A stretch of DNA of 7,769 nucleotides from JAFDZO01 sp041859205 (GCA_041859205.1 JBHEKU010000078.1:1-7769); one strand, 5' to 3'; positions 1-6,536 are shown, counted from the stretch's first letter. Notes: a model not told the origin generated them from the sequence alone. Made by a program: numbers and translations.

Positions 1-1
1 A

Positions 2-202
2 AATCTTGATACAAGAACGGGTGAGGAAATAATGGCATTATTTGAAACGCTTCACGAAAACGGAAATACAATTATACTTGTAACGCACGAAGAAGATATT
101 GCCAAGCATGCACACAGAATTATTAAGATAAGGGACGGTGAGATTGAATCGGATATGATTAATCCGGACAAAGTAAAAAAAACAGCAGTACCTGTTGAAT
201 AA
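2..202 (+). CDS. ABC transporter ATP-binding protein, C-terminal 66 residues (LolD/MacB-type), 5' truncated by window edge
   Basis: This is the tail of a nucleotide-binding subunit that would hydrolyse ATP on the cytoplasmic side to drive the two permeases encoded just downstream. The visible part opens with NLDTRTGEEIM, the D-loop segment that normally follows Walker B in the LolD/MacB/FtsE class. It then has the H-loop region IILVTHEEDIAKHAHRI, with the switch histidine in VTHE, and a typical ending IIKIRDGEIESD. Walker A, the signature motif and Walker B lie before the window. The frame is open from base 2 and stops with TAA at 200-202. The next gene begins 15 bp later on the same strand, so they are probably co-transcribed and translationally linked. 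Because the ATPase ends here, the protein is a separate subunit and not the fused ATPase-permease of E. coli MacB. The transported substrate cannot be read from this fragment. Confidence 0.93.
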   Translation, partial: NLDTRTGEEIMALFETLHENGNTIILVTHEEDIAKHAHRIIKIRDGEIESDMINPDKVKKTAVPVE

Positions 203-217
203 AATTATGAAAACACT

Positions 218-1441
218 TTGAATTTTTTTCTTGAACTAAAGGAAAGTTTCGTAATTGCCATCAGTGCAATCACTGCGAATAAGCTACGTTCAGTGCTTGC
301 TGCCCTCGGTATTATAATCGGCATCACTGCCGTAACGATTATGCAGACGGCAATAGAAGGCATCAACAGAGCGTTTAATAAAAGCATTGAAGCTGTAGGC
401 GCAGATGTTTTATATGTTCAGAAATTCGAGTGGTTCGGGAAAGAAGACTGGAACGTTTATAAGAACAGGAAAGATATTAACATGGGAAATTTTACTTTCG
501 TAGAAAGAAATATCCAAAGCGCAACTTCTTTATGTCCCAGTGTAGGTTCAATGAAAACATTGAAGTACGGTGATTTAGTTCTTGAGAACGTTCGAACAAT
601 AGGTACAACGGCTGAATATCAGGCAACACTCGGAATTAATATGAGTGAAGGAAGATTTATGACACAGCGTGAGTCCGACGGGGGATATCCTGTTGCAATG
701 ATAGGCGCAGATGTGAAGAAAGCATTTTTTGAAAATGTAAATCCTATTGGTAAAGCAATAAAAATCGGTACCTATAATTTCAGAGTAATCGGAGTAATAG
801 AAAAACAGGGGAGCCTGCTTGGTATGAGCTTTGATAATCAGGTAATTATTCCTATTGAGTTATTCTTTAAATTATATGGGACTAAAAGAAGCATATCTAT
901 AAATATAAAGGCAGCCGACTTAAATAATCTTGATGAGACTAAAGAAGAAGTAATTGCTTTGATGAAGAAGACAAGAAAAATTTCTTACGGCGGCAGAGAT
1001 GACTTCGGTGTTAACCAGCAGGAAGCTTTTAAGAGCACATACGAATCGCTTACAGGACTTATAAAAATTATCGGAACAATGATAACAATGCTTGCATTGA
1101 TTGTAGGTTCTATCGGTATTGCAAATATTATGTTTGTTACTGTGAAAGAGCGGACAAAAGAAATCGGCATACGTAAAGCAATCGGCGCAAAGCGGCGTAC
1201 TATACTTATGCAGTTTCTGATTGAGTCAGTAACAATCTGTCTGCTTGGCGGAGTAATAGGTCTTTTGATTTCATTACCTATAAGTTTTATTATAGATGCG
1301 TTTATATTACCGACTGCAATTCCGCTGTGGATAGTATTCCTTGCAATATTTATCTCAGTATTTTTCGGAGTGCTTTCAGGATTTTTCCCTGCATGGACTG
1401 CTGCAAAAATGGACCCTGTAGATGCGCTTCGTTATGAATAA
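218..1441 (+). CDS. MacB/FtsX-family ABC transporter permease, first of a tandem pair
   Basis: This is a 407-aa inner-membrane permease of the MacB/LolC/FtsX superfamily, which couples ATP hydrolysis to extrusion of a substrate or to mechanical work across the envelope. One N-terminal membrane helix (about residues 24-45, after the conserved NKLRS) is followed by a large extracytoplasmic MacB_PCD-like domain (about 46-280). The FtsX domain follows, with three helices near 283-307, 333-360 and 368-392. The coupling motif ERTKEIGIRKAIGAK sits at 311-325, and the protein ends PVDALRYE, as family members often do. The start used is TTG at 218. No in-frame ATG exists between the ATPase stop at 200-202 and this codon, and the resulting N-terminus matches its paralogue in length. 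An out-of-frame ATG at 207 gives only MKTL before a stop that overlaps the TTG. No clear Shine-Dalgarno sequence is visible. The substrate is unknown. Confidence 0.93.
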   Translation: MNFFLELKESFVIAISAITANKLRSVLAALGIIIGITAVTIMQTAIEGINRAFNKSIEAVGADVLYVQKFEWFGKEDWNVYKNRKDINMGNFTFVERNIQSATSLCPSVGSMKTLKYGDLVLENVRTIGTTAEYQATLGINMSEGRFMTQRESDGGYPVAMIGADVKKAFFENVNPIGKAIKIGTYNFRVIGVIEKQGSLLGMSFDNQVIIPIELFFKLYGTKRSISINIKAADLNNLDETKEEVIALMKKTRKISYGGRDDFGVNQQEAFKSTYESLTGLIKIIGTMITMLALIVGSIGIANIMFVTVKERTKEIGIRKAIGAKRRTILMQFLIESVTICLLGGVIGLLISLPISFIIDAFILPTAIPLWIVFLAIFISVFFGVLSGFFPAWTAAKMDPVDALRYE

Positions 1442-1460
1442 TTACGAATATAAAATGAGT

Positions 1461-1523
1461 AACAATAAACGAATTACTAATAACGACTGCAAACCGGCAA
1501 CTATTAACTGACAACTAAAAACA
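1461..1523 (+). repeat. Degenerate 7-bp-periodic repeat (AAC every 7 bases) between the two permease genes
   Basis: The spacer between the permeases is dominated by a heptamer rhythm. AAC trinucleotides begin at 1461, 1468 and 1482, with TAC at 1475, all in 7-bp phase. After a 3-bp phase slip they continue at 1492, 1499, 1506, 1513 and 1520, again exactly 7 bp apart. Three consecutive units in the second block have the form NNNAACT (1496-1516). The last unit abuts the ATG of the downstream permease at 1524. The array is exactly 63 bp, or nine heptads, if the slip is counted inside it. It resembles the short tandemly repeated repetitive heptamers known between genes in some bacteria, but it is heavily diverged. 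Its function is unknown; it may simply be a decayed slippage array. Confidence 0.6.
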
Positions 1524-2750
1524 ATGGGATATTTTGAAAATATATTGCTTGCATTAAACTCGCTGAGAACAAATAAGCTTCGCGCTATTCTTACGCTGCT
1601 TGGTATTGTCATTGGTGTTTTTTCGATTATAGCAATTATGACTTTGCTGAACGCTTTGCAGGCAGGGATTGATACAGGTTTAAGTCAGTTAGGCAGTAAT
1701 ACATTTCAGATTCAAAAATTCCCGGCAATTCAGTTCGGTCCCGGTAATTCTAAACTTCGCAATAGACCTGATATAACTTATGATGAAGGTGTCCGATTAA
1801 AAGAAAGAGCAACGGTTTACAAATACATGTCGCTGGAGTTTTATGAGTTCGCAAAAACATTTAAGTACGAATCAGAGTCTACTAATCCAAATTTTACAAT
1901 CGGCGGTGTCATTCCGGATTTTCTCCCATGTAATGATTTTTCCATTCAGGAAGGAAGATTTTTTACAGAGACAGAAGTGTTCAGCGCATCACCTGTTTGT
2001 GTAATAGGTCTTGAAACCGTTGATAAATTATTCAAGAATATAAACCCTATTGGTAAACAAATACTCCTCGATGGAAGGCAATTTACAATTATAGGTATTT
2101 ACGCTTCTAAAGGTTCGGGGTTTGGCCAGACACAGGATAATTATGCATTTGTTCCGATTACAAGATTTTTGCAGGCATGGGGCTCAAGAGAAAAATCATG
2201 CAACATTGCAATTCAAGCTCCGAGCAAAGAAACATATAATGAGTGTCAGGAAAATGTGATAAGTGTATTCAGAGTAATCAGAAAAGTTAAGCCCGGTGAA
2301 GCAGATAATTTTGAGATCTACTCAAACGAATCTTTGATGGGAACAGTGAATAGTTTCACACAGTATTTTAAATACGGCGCAGGAGTTATTTCATTTATTT
2401 CACTTTTGGCAGCAGGCGTTGGCATTATGAATATTATGTTAGTATCGGTAACTGAACGTACAAAAGAAATCGGTATTCGCAAAGCCATAGGCGCAAAGAA
2501 TGTAGTTATACTCCGGCAGTTTTTAATTGAAGCAGTAACGTTATGTCTCATTGGAGGAATTATCGGTATTGTACTGGGAATTGCAGTAGGAAATGCAGTA
2601 GGTATATTTTTAAATTCTCCTGTAGTAATTCCTTATGACTGGGTGCTTATCGGACTTGTTGTCTGCAGCGCTGTAGGTATCGGCTTCGGAATGTATCCTG
2701 CTTATAAAGCAGCTCAGTTGAATCCAATTGATGCATTGAGATATGAGTAA
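1524..2750 (+). CDS. MacB/FtsX-family ABC transporter permease, second of a tandem pair
   Basis: This is a 408-aa inner-membrane permease, clearly paralogous to the gene just upstream and probably its heterodimer partner with the shared ATPase. It has the same architecture: one N-terminal helix (about residues 20-42, after TNKLR), an extracytoplasmic MacB_PCD-like domain (about 43-280), then three helices near 284-307, 333-362 and 371-392. ERTKEIGIRKAIGAK falls at 311-325, exactly the same residue numbers as in the neighbour, and both proteins end DALRYE. The extracytoplasmic domains differ much more than the membrane domains; shared islands there include NPIGK (174-178) and EGRF. The ATG at 1524 gives a standard N-terminus, MGYFENILLALNSL. 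The leader before it is A-rich with no Shine-Dalgarno sequence and consists of a heptamer repeat. The gene ends 5 bp from the convergent gene on the other strand. The substrate is unknown. Confidence 0.94.
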   Translation: MGYFENILLALNSLRTNKLRAILTLLGIVIGVFSIIAIMTLLNALQAGIDTGLSQLGSNTFQIQKFPAIQFGPGNSKLRNRPDITYDEGVRLKERATVYKYMSLEFYEFAKTFKYESESTNPNFTIGGVIPDFLPCNDFSIQEGRFFTETEVFSASPVCVIGLETVDKLFKNINPIGKQILLDGRQFTIIGIYASKGSGFGQTQDNYAFVPITRFLQAWGSREKSCNIAIQAPSKETYNECQENVISVFRVIRKVKPGEADNFEIYSNESLMGTVNSFTQYFKYGAGVISFISLLAAGVGIMNIMLVSVTERTKEIGIRKAIGAKNVVILRQFLIEAVTLCLIGGIIGIVLGIAVGNAVGIFLNSPVVIPYDWVLIGLVVCSAVGIGFGMYPAYKAAQLNPIDALRYE

Positions 2751-2755
2751 AAGGT

Positions 2756-4252
2756 CTAAGCTGTTTTCTTCCGGACTTTGACAGAATTCATAAGTACTGA
2801 GTTTATTTCATCACTTAGCCACTTGTGATAGGTGGTTTCTAAATATATCTCCAGTTTGTAAATTGAATCTGATTTTTTTCTTTTAGATTCTGTAAAGAAG
2901 TAATTTACTAAAGTTGTAATCCCTTCACAAAAATTGAATCCCTGCTCATAATAAGAATCAGAAACCTTGCAGTTTTCTTTTAAATATTTTTTATAGGCAT
3001 CTAAAAAATATTTAAGCGTTTCATAATATTCTTCGTTTATCAGGCTAAGTTTGTAAAAGTTCTTTATCTGAAGTTCTTTTATAAGCAGATTAGTCGGTAA
3101 ATCAAACAAAGAAAATTGAGAAATGTGCTTTAAAGAGCTTTCGAAGTTTCCAAGATTAAAATCTATCAAAGCAGAAGCAAAAATTTTCATATTATTCTGA
3201 TGCTCATCCAGAAGTTTTACTGTGTATGTTTCTGAAAATTTCTTAGCCCATTCAATTTCATTCAGGTCCATTGCTACTCTTATTGCTCTGTTAAATTTAA
3301 AAGTGTTAATAGGCTTGTAGTGATTATCAAAGTAAAAATCGTTTTGAAGGGCATAATTTATTACGTCAAATTTTAAACGCAAATATTCGGGTTCTTTCTT
3401 CTTGCTTAATAAATTAATAATTGAGCTTGAAATGTGAAGAAGACCTTCTTTGCCGAAATTTGATACATTATTCTTAAATGAATCGGTCAGCTTGTAAATA
3501 TATTTTTCAAAATTGCTTAAATCAATCGAAATCAATATTGAATAAATAGCCAGTTTTTGTATCTCAAGGTCTTCATCAAATCCTTCACGTTCATTAAAGT
3601 ACTTTTCGAAATCAATACTATTTAAAAATGCAAATATGTTGTTTGATGTATTATTTGTTTTGAAAAGTCCATTTTGGGTATTTATTGTCATTAGCAAATG
3701 CTCAGCGTGATGGAGGAAAAAATTTAACAAATTTTCCGATTGCATCTGAAACAAAGGGAGTGTTTCGTTTCTTTTGCCGTTAAGTCTTTTAACTGAAACA
3801 CCGTTATTCTGAAGGAACATTTTATTTATAAAAGCATAGTGATCCATTTTTATCGAGTCCTGAAATTCTGCCATATCATCATATACTTGCTCAGATCTTT
3901 TCGCTAATTGTCTTCTTAGAAGCGTAGTAATAAAAAAATCATCATAAGCCCCTTTATTTTTTTTAATTGAGTCAATAGTGATAAACTCTTCGCCCAGTTT
4001 TAATAACTCCCAATTATAAGTCCTTATCAAACTATCCTTTTTTGAATCCGTTAAATCTGATTTCTTAAAAAATTTTCTTAGTATTTCAGATTTAGAAATA
4101 TTAAAATCCGGATAATATTTAATAAGAAATTTATAATAGGAAGTTAAATCTCTTCCGTTAGTAAAGTAAGGAGAGGCAAGGAATTTTTCAAAATCTTTAA
4201 TTTCCTCTATGGAGAAAGTTCTTATTAAATCTATTAGCTTCGAGTTTTCCAA
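2756..4252 (-). CDS. Hypothetical 498-aa helix-rich cytoplasmic protein, family of unknown function
   Basis: I do not recognise a named family with a known function. The protein has no signal peptide or hydrophobic membrane segment. It is rich in Lys, Glu, Asn, Leu and Phe and reads as almost wholly alpha-helical, in a way that could fold as an irregular helical-repeat (TPR-like) array. The N-terminus has a distinctive pattern, FSIEEIKDFEKFLASPYF (residues 13-30), then a YYKFLIKYYPDF stretch (39-50). From memory, similar 'F..FL.SPYF' N-termini occur in uncharacterised proteins of Bacteroidota and Ignavibacteria. The start is TTG at 4250-4252: an in-frame TAA lies at 4259-4261, no ATG lies between them, and the same TTG and upstream TAA are preserved in the broken duplicate at 6418-6429. 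The gene ends with TAG, 5 bp from the convergent permease gene, and is transcribed divergently from a secreted-protein gene. A partner or regulatory role is possible but not shown. Confidence 0.88.
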   Translation of the reverse strand: MENSKLIDLIRTFSIEEIKDFEKFLASPYFTNGRDLTSYYKFLIKYYPDFNISKSEILRKFFKKSDLTDSKKDSLIRTYNWELLKLGEEFITIDSIKKNKGAYDDFFITTLLRRQLAKRSEQVYDDMAEFQDSIKMDHYAFINKMFLQNNGVSVKRLNGKRNETLPLFQMQSENLLNFFLHHAEHLLMTINTQNGLFKTNNTSNNIFAFLNSIDFEKYFNEREGFDEDLEIQKLAIYSILISIDLSNFEKYIYKLTDSFKNNVSNFGKEGLLHISSSIINLLSKKKEPEYLRLKFDVINYALQNDFYFDNHYKPINTFKFNRAIRVAMDLNEIEWAKKFSETYTVKLLDEHQNNMKIFASALIDFNLGNFESSLKHISQFSLFDLPTNLLIKELQIKNFYKLSLINEEYYETLKYFLDAYKKYLKENCKVSDSYYEQGFNFCEGITTLVNYFFTESKRKKSDSIYKLEIYLETTYHKWLSDEINSVLMNSVKVRKKTA

Positions 4253-4368
4253 TTGGCTTTATGTTTGACAAATGGAATATTAAAAATATATGAATAAATA
4301 GCAAATTAAAATGTCATCGCACAAAAAATATCGATATTATTATTGACAAAATTAGTTTTTTCTCTTTG
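4123..4368. repeat. Copy A of a 246-bp duplicated segment: 5' end of the 498-aa gene plus the divergent intergenic region
   Basis: This segment aligns without gaps to 6291-6536 at a constant offset of 2168, with about 40 mismatches by hand count (roughly 84% identity). It covers the first ~44 codons of the minus-strand 498-aa gene (4123-4252) and 116 bp of the intergenic region leading to the secreted-protein gene (4253-4368). Coding and non-coding halves differ to a similar extent (about 23/130 and 17/116). Perfectly conserved stretches include TATGTTTGACAAA, ATATATGAATAAATAG and ATTAAAATGTCATCG. The similarity ends at CTCTTTG (4368), 62 bp before the secreted gene's ATG, and fades upstream of 4123. 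This copy is the intact one because its gene is open. Confidence 0.93.
4277..4304 (-). promoter_or_regulatory. Possible promoter for the 498-aa gene
   Basis: On the minus strand, TTGCTA (4304-4299) and TAATAT (4282-4277) are separated by 16 bp and lie 24 bp before the TTG start codon. Each matches the classical -35 and -10 hexamers at four of six positions. In the duplicate copy the corresponding hexamers have become CTACTA and TGATAC, which fits loss of the gene there. The region is very AT-rich, so chance matches are likely. A Bacteroidota-type promoter (TTG / TAnnTTTG) is not clearly present, although TCCATTTG at 4275-4268 is a near match. Confidence 0.3.
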
Positions 4369-4371
4369 TAA
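4343..4371 (+). promoter_or_regulatory. Possible promoter for the secreted 609-aa protein (TTGACA box), conserved in the duplicate
   Basis: TTGACA at 4343-4348 is a perfect -35 box, 83 bp before the ATG of the downstream gene, and is preserved in the duplicate at 6511-6516. The downstream -10 element is weak at the standard spacing (TTGTAA at 4366-4371). TCTCTTTG at 4361-4368 resembles the Bacteroidota -7 element TAnnTTTG at six of its eight positions counting the free ones, but its spacing to TTG is short. It is also identical in the second copy, where it is the last part of the conserved block. The location upstream of two secreted-protein genes is the best argument for a promoter; the exact elements are uncertain. 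Confidence 0.35.
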
Positions 4372-4430
4372 GAAATTGATTGAAAAGATAAATTGAAGGC
4401 AGTTTATTTATTAAATTAAGCAGCGCTCCA

Positions 4431-6260
4431 ATGAAAAAAATTATTGTACTTTTTCTTATAATTTTTGTATCGCAGTCAGTTTTTTCGCAGTCTAAAGAAG
4501 TTACAACAACTTCTACTTCTGAAGTAATTTATAATGCTCCGTCTAACCCGGTTGTAGAGCAAATTGTTAAAAATATAACACAGGCGAGGAAAAGCGGAGA
4601 TTTTACAAACCAAAAATATTGGGAAGGTAAACTTAACGAAATAACTAAGCCGCAGGTTCTTGAAGGGAGTTCAACTAAGTTCAATGTAATAAGAAACAAC
4701 GAGCAGGAAAACCCTGTTTCGGTGCTTAACCTTACTACTTTAGCCGGCTCTTCCACTCTAATTCAGGCAAATGCAATCTCAAGAGAGCGCGTTACCGGTC
4801 ATATATATGCCGCAGTAGGGTTGTATGGCGGCGGAAATCGCGATACTCTTAAAGTTTATCGCTCAACAAACAATGGAATTAGTTTCAATTTAATTTTAAC
4901 ACTTGCGTTTCTTGATCTGAGAATCACTAATAATGGATTAGATATTGAAGCTGTTTCTAAAGGAGATTCTTCTTATGCTTTTATTGCAATGAACTATACA
5001 TATGCAGGCACTTACACATGTGAAGTAATAAGAGTTCGTCAGGATGGCGGAATGCTCGCCTCATCCGGACCTTATGGGTCAGCAGGTTCAAAGAAATATA
5101 TTAATGGCAGGGTAACAAGCGATAATGCTGCTTATACTACAGCTTCTTATGTATATTTATCAGTAACGTTAGATTCGGCTGTTACAGGCGGAAAAAGACT
5201 AGTTCAAAAGTTATACATATGCCAAGCACCATTTTCGCCCTTGTTTAGTTTCACCTCAGGGTATCAAAACCCTGCATTTCGAGGTTGTTATGGATATTCT
5301 CCCGATGCAGTTGCCCCTGATTCCGCAAAATTAGAAACCGATGTTGCATTTGTCAATACTACTTCTAATGTTGACGAACTTTATACCGTTACTATAGTTA
5401 GAGGAATTCCTACATTTTATTATAATGGCACATCATTGAATTTTACTAAAAGCACTACTTATGGAAGTACTGAACCAACACTACTTCTGAATGTACCTGA
5501 TGATAAATTAAAAGAAAGTCCGAGATTTGCTGCCACAGGGTATCTAAATAACTCCGCTATGGTAGTTACACGAAGACTGTATGGCGGCGGCGACTGGGAC
5601 CCTTTTTATTTTTATTACGCTGATATTTCTGAAGCAAGTTCTGTATTTACATCCGGATATGTTGAGAGCTCAAGTGATACAACATTTGGCGTTTCCGTAG
5701 CTGCTTTGTATCGCTCAAACGGCACTTATCTTTTTGCTTTTAATAATAGAAGAAGTTCTTCTACAAGTGACATTTTTACTAAGCAATTTAGAAACGGCGC
5801 ACTGGGGACGGTTGTTCAAGCAAATCCGAGTGGAACACCAGGAACTCAACTATGGGGCTCCCCAGACGCGAGTTTCAGAAATGTTAATAACGACTCATGT
5901 TTGGTAATCTGGAGCGGTAAAGATGGCACCGGTTCTTATGTTACAGGAGGGTGTTCAGGTCCTTTTATAGGAATTGGCTCTAATAGTTCAATAGCTGATG
6001 GATATAGTTTATCGCAGAATTTTCCTAATCCATTTAATCCAACAACAGTGATAAATTTCTCTCTGCCGTTAAAGAATTTTGTAACAATAAAAGTGTATGA
6101 TGTGAACGGAAAGGAAATTGCTGAATTGATAAATGCGGAAAAGCAGGCAGGAGAAAATTCAATCGAGTTTAACGGCTCAAATCTTTCAAGTGGAGTTTAT
6201 TATTATAAACTCACTGCAGGTGATTTTTCTCAGGTAAGAAAAATGATTTTAGTAAAATAA
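4431..6260 (+). CDS. Secreted protein with T9SS type A C-terminal sorting domain, beta-rich body
   Basis: This 609-aa protein is exported by Sec and then predicted to cross the outer membrane by type IX secretion. It starts with a signal peptide, MKKIIVLFLIIFVSQSVFSQ, with probable cleavage near residues 19-21. A short amphipathic helical segment follows (about 41-70, VEQIVKNITQARKSGDF). A long Ser/Thr/Tyr/Gly-rich body (about 95-515) is probably beta-structured. One Asp-box-like (BNR) motif, STNNGISF at 145-152, hints at a sialidase-like beta-propeller, but I see no catalytic residues to support an enzyme call. Residues ~524-609 are the sorting domain: SLSQNFPNPFNPTT, then IKVYDVNGKEIAEL, SSGVYYYKL and the end RKMILVK. 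The cargo is probably released or anchored at the surface after removal of this domain. The ATG at 4431 is chosen because the signal peptide begins there; no Shine-Dalgarno sequence is seen. It lies divergent to the 498-aa gene. Its biological role is unknown. Confidence 0.93.
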   Translation: MKKIIVLFLIIFVSQSVFSQSKEVTTTSTSEVIYNAPSNPVVEQIVKNITQARKSGDFTNQKYWEGKLNEITKPQVLEGSSTKFNVIRNNEQENPVSVLNLTTLAGSSTLIQANAISRERVTGHIYAAVGLYGGGNRDTLKVYRSTNNGISFNLILTLAFLDLRITNNGLDIEAVSKGDSSYAFIAMNYTYAGTYTCEVIRVRQDGGMLASSGPYGSAGSKKYINGRVTSDNAAYTTASYVYLSVTLDSAVTGGKRLVQKLYICQAPFSPLFSFTSGYQNPAFRGCYGYSPDAVAPDSAKLETDVAFVNTTSNVDELYTVTIVRGIPTFYYNGTSLNFTKSTTYGSTEPTLLLNVPDDKLKESPRFAATGYLNNSAMVVTRRLYGGGDWDPFYFYYADISEASSVFTSGYVESSSDTTFGVSVAALYRSNGTYLFAFNNRRSSSTSDIFTKQFRNGALGTVVQANPSGTPGTQLWGSPDASFRNVNNDSCLVIWSGKDGTGSYVTGGCSGPFIGIGSNSSIADGYSLSQNFPNPFNPTTVINFSLPLKNFVTIKVYDVNGKEIAELINAEKQAGENSIEFNGSNLSSGVYYYKLTAGDFSQVRKMILVK

Positions 6261-6290
6261 TTATTTTGATTCTGTCCTGACGACGATTAT

Positions 6291-6420
6291 TAAGAAATTT
6301 GTATTACGCAGTTAAATCTCTTTCGTTAGTGTATTAAGGGGAGGCAAGGAACTATTCAATAACTTCTATTTCCTATAGGGAGAAAATACTTTTTAAATCG
6401 ATTTGCTTCGAGTTTTTCAA
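6291..6420 (-). pseudogene. Remnant of the 5' end of a paralogue of the 498-aa gene (about 43 codons, four in-frame stops)
   Basis: Read on the minus strand from TTG at 6420-6418, the frame of the intact gene gives KNSKQIDLKSIFSL after the start residue. A TAG stop follows, then EIEVIE, TAG, FLASP, TAA, YTNERDLTA, TAA, and YKFL. The intact gene reads ENSKLIDLIRTFSI, EEIKDFEK, FLASPYF, TNGRDLTSYYKFL at the same positions, so the relationship is unambiguous. Alignment is ungapped; decay is by substitution only in this piece. The TTG start and the in-frame TAA nine bases before it (6427-6429) are both conserved. The remaining ~455 codons are absent, since the neighbouring sequence to the left is unrelated and then becomes the 609-aa gene. 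It should not encode a functional protein. Confidence 0.9.
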
Positions 6421-6536
6421 CCGGTTTTATGTTTGACAAACGGAGTATCAGAAATATATGAATAAATAGTAGATTAAAATGTCATCGTACCAAAATTTTC
6501 GATAGTATTATTGACAAATTTAAATTTTTCTCTTTG
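6291..6536. repeat. Copy B of the 246-bp duplicated segment, between the two secreted-protein genes
   Basis: This is the diverged second copy of 4123-4368, aligned without any insertion or deletion. It fills most of the 321-bp interval 6261-6581, which has no intact gene. Its minus-strand half is a broken gene start (6291-6420) and its other half (6421-6536) is the copied upstream region. The left edge lies about 30 bp after the stop of the 609-aa gene; similarity is patchy in 6275-6290 and gone before that. The right edge is CTCTTTG at 6536, 45 bp before the ATG of the next secreted-protein gene. No terminal inverted repeats, target-site duplication or transposase were found at the edges. 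The remaining 6537-6581 is an AT-rich leader without a recognisable ribosome-binding site. Confidence 0.93.

Noticed and set aside
205..387. Minus-strand open frame of 60 codons inside the first permease
   Set aside because: It lies wholly over the N-terminal coding region of a well-supported permease, has no recognisable domain, and its hydrophobicity mirrors the opposite strand of a membrane helix.
985..1170. Minus-strand open frame of 61 codons over the FtsX domain of the first permease
   Set aside because: A similar reverse frame occurs at the same motif in the paralogue (2318-2551), as expected from shared codons for the ERTKEIGIRKAIGAK region read backwards.
2751..2755. Bidirectional terminator between the convergent permease and 498-aa genes
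   Set aside because: Only 5 bp separate the stop codons, and no GC-rich hairpin with a T-run was found at the junction or in the adjacent gene ends.
4529..4756. Minus-strand open frame of 75 codons within the 609-aa gene
   Set aside because: It is contained in a clear secreted-protein gene and shows no start context or family resemblance.
6255..6268. Perfect 14-bp palindrome AAAATAATTATTTT overlapping the stop codon of the 609-aa gene, considered as a terminator
   Set aside because: It is made only of A and T, has no loop and no GC stem followed by a T-run, and is expected by chance in DNA this AT-rich.
6291..6536. Duplicated segment considered as an insertion sequence or MITE
   Set aside because: No terminal inverted repeats or target-site duplication are seen at its edges, and half of it is plainly a decayed coding region of the neighbouring gene family.
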